In this document: piece by piece, positions 1 through 8,255 of the stretch
Position numbering within the stretch: the first letter of the stretch is position 1
Layout: each line of letters opens with the position of its first letter
Source of the DNA: CAVPGH01 sp046726955
Lineage (GTDB): Bacteria; Acidobacteriota; Vicinamibacteria; Fen-336
NCBI GenBank assembly: GCA_046726955.1
Contig: JBKPBQ010000437.1
Coordinates: 1-9,712 of the forward strand
Reading direction: 5' to 3'
DNA: 9,712 nucleotides
Program-made: the position numbers and the translations under genes
The notes under the pieces: model-generated
Seen by the model: the letters and a program-made list of their open reading frames with translations, nothing else
What the model was told of the DNA's origin: nothing
Database searches by the model: none

Positions 1-878
<878 letters not shown>

Positions 879-883
879 CTCTT

Positions 884-890
884 ACCTCTT
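884..890 (-). promoter_or_regulatory. Shine-Dalgarno of tuf
   Basis: The minus strand reads AAGAGGT, with GAGG six bases upstream of the tuf ATG. This independently supports the chosen start. Confidence 0.75.
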
Positions 891-937
891 AGCTGGGAGG
901 CGCTGTGGTCGCGCCCCCCAGACCCCGAGCTCGCTAC

Positions 938-954
938 GCGGGAGTGAATCCCGC
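938..954. other. Small hairpin in fusA-tuf spacer
   Basis: GCGGGA (938-943) and TCCCGC (949-954) form a perfect 6-bp stem with a 5-base loop, midway in the 107-base spacer between fusA and tuf. There is no T-tract on the minus strand after it, so it does not look like an intrinsic terminator. An RNA processing or stability element is possible. The structure is visible; the role is guesswork. Confidence 0.35.
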
Positions 955-985
955 TTCGCTCGCCGCCCGTTGCTCGCCTCCATAC

Positions 986-3094
<2,109 letters not shown>

Positions 3095-3109
3095 GTTTGA
3101 GTCCTCGGC

Positions 3110-3580
3110 CTACCAGCGATAGTGGGCGAAAGCCTTGTTGGCTTCCGCCATCTTGTGCGTGTCTTCCTTCTTCTTGAACGCGCCGCCCCGGAGGTTGGCC
3201 GCGTCGAGGATCTCGCTCGAGAGCTTGGCGACCATCGTGCGCTCCGGCCGCTTGCGGGCGAAGCTGATGATCCAGCGCAGCGCGAGCGAGGTCCGCCGGG
3301 CGGGGTTGACCTCCACCGGTACCTGGTAGTTCGACCCGCCCACGCGGCGGCTCTTGACCTCGAGCGACGGCTTCACGTTGTCGACCGCCTTCTTGAAGAC
3401 CTTGAGCGGGTCCTCCTGGGTCTTCTGCTGTACCACGTTCATCACGCCGTACATGATCTGCTGCGAGACGGAACGCTTCCCGCCGTACATCATGCAGTTG
3501 ATGAACTTGGTGACGAGCGCGCTCTGGTAGAGCGGGTCGGCCAGGACCTCTCTCCGCGCGACGAGTCCACGACGTGGCAT
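3110..3580 (-). CDS. rpsG: 30S ribosomal protein S7
   Basis: S7 is a primary assembly protein of the 30S head that binds 16S rRNA and contacts tRNA in the E site. In E. coli it also represses its own operon. The product is 156 residues, the usual bacterial length, and starts MPRRGLVARREVLADPLYQS. Family landmarks include TKFINCMMYGGKR, the beta-hairpin region VGGSNYQVPVEV, RWIISFARKR and the C-terminal HKMAEANKAFAHYRW. The frame stays open upstream to 3709, but that extension is not S7-like. The ATG at 3578-3580 follows AGGGAG at good spacing, so I place the start there. The gene follows rpsL after an unusually long 235-base spacer and is followed 15 bases later by fusA. Confidence 0.98.
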   Translation of the reverse strand: MPRRGLVARREVLADPLYQSALVTKFINCMMYGGKRSVSQQIMYGVMNVVQQKTQEDPLKVFKKAVDNVKPSLEVKSRRVGGSNYQVPVEVNPARRTSLALRWIISFARKRPERTMVAKLSSEILDAANLRGGAFKKKEDTHKMAEANKAFAHYRW

Positions 3581-3815
3581 CCGGTTCTCCCTCTCACTCC
3601 CGAAAAAGCAACAGACGGCGCCTCGGGTCTCCGTTGCGCCCGGACCCGCCGGCGTCGTCTGAGGCCTGACGACCGCCCCGCCTCGAGGATCCTGGCCCCC
3701 GGCACCCACCGAAGCCCCGATCTCCCCGACCGTGTCTTTCCAGCGATCCCGCTGGAACTGAGTTCTCGAAACCTCCGCCGGCCCCTCGCGGGCCCGGCAA
3801 CCTTATTGAAGAGCC
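3581..3815 (-). promoter_or_regulatory. Structured rpsL-rpsG intercistronic region
   Basis: This spacer contains four hairpin candidates, given in plus coordinates. At 3778-3797, GGCCC/GGGCC closes a CTCGC loop with an outer CC/GG pair beyond a bulge. At 3738-3757 there is a perfect 8-bp stem, TTCCAGCG/CGCTGGAA, with a 4-base loop. At 3654-3673 there is a 6-bp stem, GTCGTC/GACGAC. At 3608-3637, GCAAC/GTTGC and AGAC/GTCT are separated by a 2-base bulge. In E. coli the shorter rpsL-rpsG spacer contains the S7 autoregulatory site. Assigning that role here is inference from position. An internal promoter or attenuator is also possible, though no T-tract follows any stem. Confidence 0.4.
3738..3757. 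other. Perfect 8-bp hairpin between rpsL and rpsG
   Basis: TTCCAGCG (3738-3745) pairs exactly with CGCTGGAA (3750-3757) across a 4-base loop. It is the cleanest stem in the spacer, and no T-run follows on either strand. It is the best single candidate for a protein-binding or processing hairpin upstream of rpsG. Confidence 0.5.
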
Positions 3816-4190
3816 CTACGCCTTGGGCCGCTTCGCTCCGTACTTGCTCCGGCTGCGCTTGCGCCCCTGGACACCCACCGCGTCGAGCGTCCCCCGGATG
3901 ATGTGGTACCGCACTCCCGGGAGGTCCTTCACGCGGCCTCCGCGGATGAGCACGATCGAGTGCTCCTGGAGGTTGTGGCCCACCCCCGGGATGTACGCGG
4001 TGACCTCGATGCCGTTCGTGAGCCGGACGCGGGCGACCTTGCGGAGCGCCGAGTTCGGCTTCTTGGGCGTCGAGGTGAAGACGCGCACGCACACTCCCCG
4101 CTTCTGGGGAGAACCTTGAAGAGCCGGGCTGTCGGTCTTCGACCGAAGCTTCGACCGACCCACCCGAACGAGCTGGCTCACCGTAGGCAG
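3816..4190 (-). CDS. rpsL: 30S ribosomal protein S12, probable CTG start
   Basis: S12 sits at the 30S decoding centre and shapes translational accuracy and streptomycin response. Landmarks are SPALQGSPQKRGVC, TPKKPNSALRK, GHNLQEHS, RGGRVKDLPGVRYH and the C-terminus RSKYGAKRPKA. The lysines matching streptomycin-resistance sites are wild type (K43, K88), and D89, the residue methylthiolated by RimO in other bacteria, is present. The first standard start codon is GTG at 4179-4181, giving MSQLV and 121 residues. That lacks the conserved first residues (MPTI/V or MATV) and sits 14 bases from the Shine-Dalgarno. Reading from CTG at 4188-4190 gives (M)PTVSQLVR, exactly 124 residues, aligned without gaps to E. 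coli S12, with GGAGG five bases upstream. No in-frame ATG exists. Identity is certain; the start is likely CTG unless the base is a sequencing error. Confidence 0.95.
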   Translation of the reverse strand: MPTVSQLVRVGRSKLRSKTDSPALQGSPQKRGVCVRVFTSTPKKPNSALRKVARVRLTNGIEVTAYIPGVGHNLQEHSIVLIRGGRVKDLPGVRYHIIRGTLDAVGVQGRKRSRSKYGAKRPKA

Positions 4191-4195
4191 GACAT

Positions 4196-4200
4196 CCTCC
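4196..4200 (-). promoter_or_regulatory. Shine-Dalgarno of rpsL
   Basis: GGAGG on the minus strand lies 5 bases from the CTG at 4188-4190 but 14 bases from the downstream GTG. The site therefore favours the CTG start. An out-of-frame ATG at 4193-4195 would be only one base away and would hit a stop after five codons. Confidence 0.75.
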
Positions 4201-4265
4201 GTTGTGGCGTTGAGCGCGGGTGCCGCGACCCCGGTGGCCGCACATCCCGCCAGAGCAACCCCCCA

Positions 4266-4293
4266 AGTTTATACAAGAGACGAGACTTGTCAA
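4266..4293 (-). promoter_or_regulatory. Sigma70-type promoter of the rpsL-rpsG-fusA-tuf operon
   Basis: On the minus strand a consensus -35 TTGACA (4288-4293) is followed after 16 bp by the -10-like TAAACT (4266-4271, within TATAAACT). This is the most AT-rich patch of the region and predicts a leader of about 70 bases to the rpsL start. A near-consensus promoter suits a highly expressed ribosomal operon. Confidence 0.75.
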
Positions 4294-4313
4294 GGCCCTG
4301 AAGGCACAAGCGG

Positions 4314-4343
4314 TTGACGGACCGAGGCCCGGGAGCGTAGGGT
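4314..4343 (+). promoter_or_regulatory. Possible promoter of the DUF6526-type gene
   Basis: TTGACG (4314-4319) is followed 18 bp later by TAGGGT (4338-4343), a GC-tolerant -10. Transcription would begin near 4350, on top of the upstream GTG at 4349, which supports using the GTG at 4370 as the start. The -10 match is weak. It lies back to back with the rpsL promoter, the two -35 boxes being 20 bp apart. Confidence 0.35.
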
Positions 4344-4369
4344 CCGCTGTGGCAAACGAGAGGTGGCCC

Positions 4370-4804
4370 GTGAGCGACCGGTCGCAGTCCTACGCCAACC
4401 ACATTCGCATCGTTCCCGGCTTCCATTACGGCGTCATCGGGGTGTTCACGTTGAACGTCGTCTGGGCGCTCGTCCGTCTGTGGCGCTCCCCGGGGATCGA
4501 CGGTCTCGTGGCGCTCCTCCTGGGCGTGGCCCTCCTCGCACTCGTCTTCTACGTGCGGGCGTTCGCCCTCACCGTACAGAACCGCGTCATCCGGCTGGAG
4601 ATGCGGCATCGGCTGCGCGAGGTCCTTCCCGAGGACCTGCGAGGCCGGATCGGCGAGCTGCGCGTCCGGCAGCTCATCGCGCTGCGCTTCGCGGGAGACG
4701 ACGAGTTGCCCGACCTCGTTCGCCAGGCCGTTGCGGAGAAGCTCACGCCGCGGGCGATCAAGCAGCGGATCCGTGTCTGGCAGGCCGATCACCTCCGCGC
4801 TTGA
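4370..4804 (+). CDS. DUF6526-type small membrane protein
   Basis: The 144-residue product starts MSDRSQSYANHIRIVPGFHYG. It has two hydrophobic helices (about 20-38 and 45-63) separated by a short polar turn, then a charged, probably cytoplasmic, C-terminal half. Segments FALTVQNRVIRLEMRHRL, QLIALRFAGDDELPDLV and IKQRIRVWQADHLRA match my recollection of the DUF6526 family (QxYANH start, LRFAxDxEL, IKxxIxxWxxD). The function of that family is unknown. I chose GTG at 4370 because AGAGGTGG stands just upstream; a GTG at 4349 in the same frame would add seven residues. The gene is divergent from the str operon and separated by 262 bases from the FHA-EAL gene. Family assignment comes from memory of the pattern, without a search. 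Confidence 0.75.
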   Translation: MSDRSQSYANHIRIVPGFHYGVIGVFTLNVVWALVRLWRSPGIDGLVALLLGVALLALVFYVRAFALTVQNRVIRLEMRHRLREVLPEDLRGRIGELRVRQLIALRFAGDDELPDLVRQAVAEKLTPRAIKQRIRVWQADHLRA

Positions 4805-4854
4805 GCGCGAGCCGCGGCCTGCTCGATGAATGGAAGCGCGCTACTCTTCTACCC

Positions 4855-4875
4855 ATTCCAGGCTGGGAATCTTTT
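4855..4875 (+). terminator. Weak possible terminator after the DUF6526-type gene
   Basis: ATTCC (4855-4859) and GGAAT (4866-4870) form a 5-bp stem followed by CTTTT. A competing stem, GGGAA (4865-4869) with TTCCC (4877-4881), overlaps it. The stem is short and the T-run is only four, so termination here is uncertain. It lies about 50 bases past the stop codon. Confidence 0.3.
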
Positions 4876-4950
4876 GTTCCCGAAGTGTCCGAAAGCATGC
4901 GGCGGGCGAGGGCATGGCCGATTCCCGGCCGGAACGAGAGGACGCCCAAC

Positions 4951-5070
4951 ATGAACAAACGAAAGCGTTTGACCGGATCGACGGCCCGGGTCCGGCTTTT
5001 GCTATTTCACCGGCACGTGACTACTTGCGCCCGCGATTCGCGCTCGTTGCAACCGCAGGGAGGGTCATGA
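4951..5070 (+). CDS. Possible 39-residue leader ORF upstream of the FHA-EAL gene
   Basis: ATG at 4951 opens 39 codons ending in TGA at 5068-5070, overlapping the ATG of the FHA-EAL gene as ATGA. A plausible Shine-Dalgarno (GAGAGGA) stands about nine bases upstream. The predicted peptide starts MNKRKRLTGSTARVRLLLF: a basic head, a short hydrophobic patch, then a polar tail, matching nothing I recognise. Base composition is less GC-biased at third positions than in neighbouring genes, which argues against long-conserved coding. It may be a translational-coupling leader or simply chance. It is the only candidate gene in the 4805-5066 gap. Confidence 0.25.
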   Translation: MNKRKRLTGSTARVRLLLFHRHVTTCARDSRSLQPQGGS

Positions 5071-6329
5071 CCTCCCGTCGCCAGGAGGGAGTCGCTCCCG
5101 CGGCCGAGCCCGCTGAGGATCTGGGCCCGACGATCACCTTCGAGAACGACGAGATCGAGAAGTTCCAGGCGAGCCATCGCGGACGCCCGGCGACGGCGAC
5201 CACGGACACGGTCGAGCCTGCGGCGCCGGCGCGCTGGCGGCTCGAGAGCCTCCACGGCGGCCGCATGCAGCGGCTTTCCATCCACACACTTCCCTTCCGT
5301 ATCGGACGGCGGCCGGACCTGGAGCTCGTCCTCTCGACGACGTCGATCAGCAAGATCCACGCGGAGATCTTCGCTTCGGGCGGCGCTCTCTTCGTGCGCG
5401 ACGTCCAGAGCACGAACGGGACCTTCGTGAACGGCCAGCCGGTGCGCGAAGCCCCGCTCCGCGAAGGCGACGTGCTGCACTTCGCCAAGGCGGAGTACCG
5501 GATCGCCCGCGACGAGCCGAAGCCGCTCGGCCCCGACTCGACGCAGGCGCTCGCTCCGGACTCGACGCTCTCCATCGACCCCAAGCTCCTCCCCCAGCAG
5601 TTCGTGGAGGGCACGCGCGAGCTCAAGGAGCTGCTGCGGGAGAGCCGCGTGACCGTTCACTTGCAGCCCATCGTGCGGCTGCCCGACGGCCAGGTCGCGG
5701 CCTACGAGGCGCTCGGGCGCGGCTGCCACCCGAACCTCCCGCCGAACCCGCTCGACCTCTTCAAGATCGCGGAGAGCCTGGGCCCGGGAATCGCCGCCGA
5801 GCTGAGCCGCCTCTTCCGCCGCAAGGCGGTCGAGCTGCTGCGCGACCGCACCGAGCTGCCGACGCTCTTCCTGAACACGCACCCCGCGGAGATGGCGGTG
5901 CCCGGGCTCGTCCCATCGCTCGAAGAGCTGCGCGCGCTCGCCCCGCACCTCGACCTCGCGCTGGAGATCCACGAGAGCCTGCTGACCGGCCCCGTGGCGA
6001 TCGCCGAGCTGCGCCAGCTCCTCTCCGAGAGCAACATCAGCCTCGCCTACGACGACTTCGGCGCCGGCCAGGCGCGCCTGCTCGAGCTCGGCGACGCCCC
6101 GCCGCACTACCTGAAGTTCGACCGCCGCTTCGTGGACGGCATCGACCACGCTCCCGCGTCGCGCCGCCGCCTGCTGACCTCGCTCACGGGGATGGCCCGC
6201 GACCTGCTCGTCAAGACGGTGGCGGAGGGCATCGAGACGCGCGAGGAGGCCGAGGTGTGCGCGCAGATCGGCTTCACGCACGCCCAGGGCTTCTACTTCA
6301 GCCGTCCGAAGCCCGTAGAGATGCTCTAG
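5067..6329 (+). CDS. FHA-EAL protein, predicted c-di-GMP phosphodiesterase
   Basis: The 420-residue protein should read a phosphothreonine signal and hydrolyse cyclic di-GMP to pGpG. Residues 1-55 are disordered-looking, with an acidic stretch after PTITFENDE. The FHA domain (about 58-147) has RIGRR (78-82), SxxH (S95, H98) and STNGTFVNG (115-123), the standard phosphopeptide-binding set. A Pro/Asp linker repeats PDST twice. The EAL domain (about 185-420) has YEALGRG (E214-L216), N270, E300, DDFGAG (D329, D330), K350 in YLKFD, E387 in VAEGIE and Q407, so catalytic and metal ligands look complete. There is no GGDEF domain, no membrane helix and no signal peptide, implying a cytosolic enzyme. 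The frame is open upstream to 4830, but codon use there is unlike the gene. AGGGAGG just before the ATG at 5067 favours this start. Confidence 0.92.
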   Translation: MTSRRQEGVAPAAEPAEDLGPTITFENDEIEKFQASHRGRPATATTDTVEPAAPARWRLESLHGGRMQRLSIHTLPFRIGRRPDLELVLSTTSISKIHAEIFASGGALFVRDVQSTNGTFVNGQPVREAPLREGDVLHFAKAEYRIARDEPKPLGPDSTQALAPDSTLSIDPKLLPQQFVEGTRELKELLRESRVTVHLQPIVRLPDGQVAAYEALGRGCHPNLPPNPLDLFKIAESLGPGIAAELSRLFRRKAVELLRDRTELPTLFLNTHPAEMAVPGLVPSLEELRALAPHLDLALEIHESLLTGPVAIAELRQLLSESNISLAYDDFGAGQARLLELGDAPPHYLKFDRRFVDGIDHAPASRRRLLTSLTGMARDLLVKTVAEGIETREEAEVCAQIGFTHAQGFYFSRPKPVEML

Positions 6330-6364
6330 GGTTACCTACTAGGGTTACCAACTAGGGTTACCTA
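6326..6364. repeat. Three tandem 13-bp repeats at the convergent junction
   Basis: CTAGGGTTACCTA (6326-6338), CTAGGGTTACCAA (6339-6351) and CTAGGGTTACCTA (6352-6364) follow one another with a strict 13-bp period and a single base difference. Within copies 1 and 3, TAGG and CCTA are inverted around GTTA, so each can be read as a small dyad. The first copy contains the TAG stop (6327-6329) of the FHA-EAL gene. The array is markedly more AT-rich than its surroundings. A protein-binding site or replication-slippage product are the simplest readings. It is far too short and has no spacers to be a CRISPR array. Confidence 0.9.
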
Positions 6365-6384
6365 CCGGAAGTCGTGTGGTTGAA

Positions 6385-6411
6385 GGCGCGCGCGCCTCGC
6401 GGTAGCGCGCG
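6385..6411. terminator. GC-rich hairpin between convergent genes
   Basis: CGCGCGC (6389-6395) pairs with GCGCGCG (6405-6411) across a 9-base loop. The left arm lies inside a perfect 12-bp palindrome, GGCGCGCGCGCC (6385-6396). It lies between the ends of two convergent genes (stops at 6327-6329 and 6425-6427), where a bidirectional terminator would be useful. No T-tract follows on either strand, so intrinsic termination is uncertain; it could also mark a pause before Rho. Confidence 0.35.
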
Positions 6412-6424
6412 ACTGTACGAGACT

Positions 6425-7543
6425 CTAGCCGGCCGGCGCGGGGTTCTTCGCCGTCTCCGCGAGCCGCGCGCGCATCTTCTCGAAGTCGCGGACGCGCTGC
6501 TCGAGGGCCTCGCGCTCCATGGCCAGGCTCGCCTCGGTCATGGCCAGCTCCAGCTCCTCGGTGGGGCCGATGGGCTTGCCGTCCGACAGGTTGTCACCGT
6601 AGAAGATGAGCTCCACGCTCTCGCGCACGAGCATGGGCACCACCACGACCTCGCGGGGGTTCGAGCCGCCAATCATCTGCACGAACCGGCGGTTCTCGGG
6701 GACGTCGAGGAGCGGCCCGCGGTAGGTCTCGCGACGATCGATGACGTCGGAGAAGACCGAGGGCTCGCCGAGGGGCACGCGGATGCTCCGGACGGGAGTC
6801 TCCCGGTCGTCCTCGGTGAGGCCGAAGTTCACCGTCCCCTGCACCTCGTCGCCCCGTACCACCAGGAGGAGGCCGCGGGTCACGAGCCGGGCCGCGCTCC
6901 TCATGAGGTTGAGCGTGATCTCGCCGCGGAGCGCGGGCGAGTGGCTCTCCTTCGCGATCTCCTTTAGGCGCTCGGGCTCCGGCGGAGGGGCGGGCGCGGC
7001 GGCCGCTCCCTCCGAGGCCGCCGCGGCCGCCGAGTCGTCCTCGTCGAGCTTGGTGAGGGCCTGCACGAGGACCTCCTCCGTGTTCACGCCTCCCGCCACC
7101 ACGAAGTCCTCGGCGTCGACACCGATCTCGCCTTCCGCGGCGATGGACACGGGCTCGAACTTGAAATAGCCGGCACGCCAGCGGCAGAGCTCGAGCACGA
7201 CGAGACCCGTCTGCTGCCGCAGCACCTCCGTCAGGTCCTTCTCGGTCAGCTTCTCCATCTCGATGAGGATCTGCCCGAGCTTGCGAGGCTCCGGCTCCGC
7301 GTGCTGCTTGTCGAGCGCCTCCGCGAGCACGGCCTCGGTGATGAGACCGTGGCAGACGAGGATGTTGCCGAAGGTCTCGCGCACCGAGCTCGACGCCGCG
7401 TAGAGGATGCGGCCCAGCCGCACCACGATCACCCCGTGCGCGTCCCTCCGGGTGAGGCTGAGCTTCCCCGTCTTCTTGTTGAGCGAGATGTAGTGGAGCA
7501 GCTCGGGCAGCTCGTTGTCCTCGAGCCGTCCGGCGAAGCTCAT
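6425..7543 (-). CDS. DUF4388 (PATAN-like) protein with C-terminal GAF-like domain
   Basis: The 372-residue cytoplasmic protein starts MSFAGRLEDNELPELLHYIS. Residues 1-150 match DUF4388, whose typical features are visible: LLHYISLNKKTGKLSL, VIVVRLGRILYA and a following segment about fast-acting on/off helices (LGQILIEMEKLTEKDL). An Ala/Pro/Glu-rich linker covers about 170-195. Residues 200-345 resemble the GAF-like partner common in this family: RGLLLVVRGDEVQG, then VPLGEPSVFSDVI and VVVPMLVRESVELIFYGDN. A charged coiled coil ends it (about 328-365). The family is linked to signalling, motility and c-di-GMP circuits in other bacteria, but no biochemical activity is established. The start overlaps the upstream HEAT gene's stop (ATGA), implying translational coupling; the Shine-Dalgarno is weak. 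A longer open frame upstream is not used. Confidence 0.88.
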   Translation of the reverse strand: MSFAGRLEDNELPELLHYISLNKKTGKLSLTRRDAHGVIVVRLGRILYAASSSVRETFGNILVCHGLITEAVLAEALDKQHAEPEPRKLGQILIEMEKLTEKDLTEVLRQQTGLVVLELCRWRAGYFKFEPVSIAAEGEIGVDAEDFVVAGGVNTEEVLVQALTKLDEDDSAAAAASEGAAAAPAPPPEPERLKEIAKESHSPALRGEITLNLMRSAARLVTRGLLLVVRGDEVQGTVNFGLTEDDRETPVRSIRVPLGEPSVFSDVIDRRETYRGPLLDVPENRRFVQMIGGSNPREVVVVPMLVRESVELIFYGDNLSDGKPIGPTEELELAMTEASLAMEREALEQRVRDFEKMRARLAETAKNPAPAG

Positions 7544-8109
7544 TGGTCCGTGGCGGAATCGTAGGGCCGGCCGCGGATCTTGAGGATCGCCTCCTCCGCC
7601 TCCGGCCACGAGCCCTTCTTGAGCGCGCGGGTGAGCACGGGGATGGCGGGAGTGGCCGCGGGGCCGATCGCTCCCAACGCCTTCACCGAAGCCTGGCGGA
7701 CGCGGTTGTCGGAATCCGACAGCGCCTTCACGAGCGCAGGAATCGCTTCTTTCGCCTGGGGACCCATGTTCTCGAGGGCCATGGCGGCGGAGGTCCGCAG
7801 GCCGGGATCGGGGTCGGAGAGGGCCTCGCCGAGGACCGGCGCCGCCGCCCGTCCCTTGCCTCCCATCCCCCAGAGTGTCGAGGCCGCGAGGCCGCGCAGC
7901 CGGGGATCGCTCCCCTTCAGCATGTCGATGAGGGCCGGCACGGCGGGCTCGCCGATGCGGATGAGCTCAAGGTTGGCGTGTCCGCTCTTCTGCGGGTCGC
8001 TGCTCTGGAGGTCGGCCACGAGCCCGGCGACGTCCGGCTGCTTCTCCGTAGTGGAGCAGGCGGCGGCGACGACGGCGGCGACGAAGGCCAGGAGGTTTGT
8101 CTTTCGCAT
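7540..8109 (-). CDS. HEAT-repeat lipoprotein
   Basis: The 189-residue protein starts MRKTNLLAFVAAVVAAACST: positive charge, a hydrophobic core, then a lipobox-like AAAC with Cys18 as the expected lipidated residue. Signal peptidase II would cleave before it, placing the mature protein at the envelope. The mature part is a run of HEAT/PBS-lyase-type repeats of about 32-37 residues (visible at about 48-78, 85-117, 120-150 and 152-178), with the usual IPALVxALxDxDxxVRxxAxxALGxIG pattern. Such solenoids bind protein partners and need not be enzymes. The gene ends in an ATGA overlap with the DUF4388 gene. The reading frame extends upstream to 8190, but the signal peptide fixes the ATG at 8107-8109. 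The ribosome-binding site there is weak. Confidence 0.87.
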   Translation of the reverse strand: MRKTNLLAFVAAVVAAACSTTEKQPDVAGLVADLQSSDPQKSGHANLELIRIGEPAVPALIDMLKGSDPRLRGLAASTLWGMGGKGRAAAPVLGEALSDPDPGLRTSAAMALENMGPQAKEAIPALVKALSDSDNRVRQASVKALGAIGPAATPAIPVLTRALKKGSWPEAEEAILKIRGRPYDSATDQ

Positions 8110-8219
8110 GTCAGTCGGCGGCTCCGTGCATGGGAGGCAGCCTACTCGCGGCGAACACAAGAGGGAGTGACGCGCCCCACGTCTCGCCATCTTACTCGTA
8201 GAGCATGCCTTGGACCGGA

Positions 8220-8225
8220 ACTATA
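8220..8225 (-). promoter_or_regulatory. Possible -10 of the HEAT/DUF4388 operon
   Basis: TATAGT on the minus strand matches the -10 consensus at 5 of 6 bases in an otherwise GC-rich context. It lies 110 bases upstream of the HEAT gene and just after the batD hairpin. No convincing -35 lies 16-18 bp further upstream, so an activator or an alternative sigma factor could be involved, or the site may be spurious. Confidence 0.35.
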
Positions 8226-8255
8226 CGCCGGTGCGCTGGGGAGAGCGAGCCGGCG

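Noticed and set aside
4193..4195. ATG just upstream of rpsL as its start
   Set aside because: It is out of frame with S12, lies one base from the Shine-Dalgarno and meets TGA after five codons.
3490..4293. 267-codon minus-strand ORF covering rpsL and the start of rpsG
   Set aside because: Shadow frame of two conserved ribosomal genes, no recognisable content.
4830..5066. 79-residue N-terminal extension of the FHA-EAL protein
   Set aside because: Codon use lacks the third-position GC bias of the gene, no domain is visible, and a strong Shine-Dalgarno precedes the ATG at 5067.
4363..5070. 235-codon plus-strand ORF across the DUF6526-type gene
   Set aside because: Its first part is the out-of-frame shadow of the DUF6526-type gene. 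Only its last 39 codons have a separate start and Shine-Dalgarno, and these are listed on their own with low confidence.
5007..6281. 424-codon minus-strand ORF across the FHA-EAL gene
   Set aside because: Arg/Glu/Ala-rich low-complexity translation typical of an antisense shadow; the plus strand has clear FHA and EAL motifs.
6326..6364. CRISPR array or telomere-like repeat
   Set aside because: Three 13-bp units without spacers cannot be CRISPR, and the TAGGGTT resemblance to telomere repeats is coincidental in a bacterial intergenic region.
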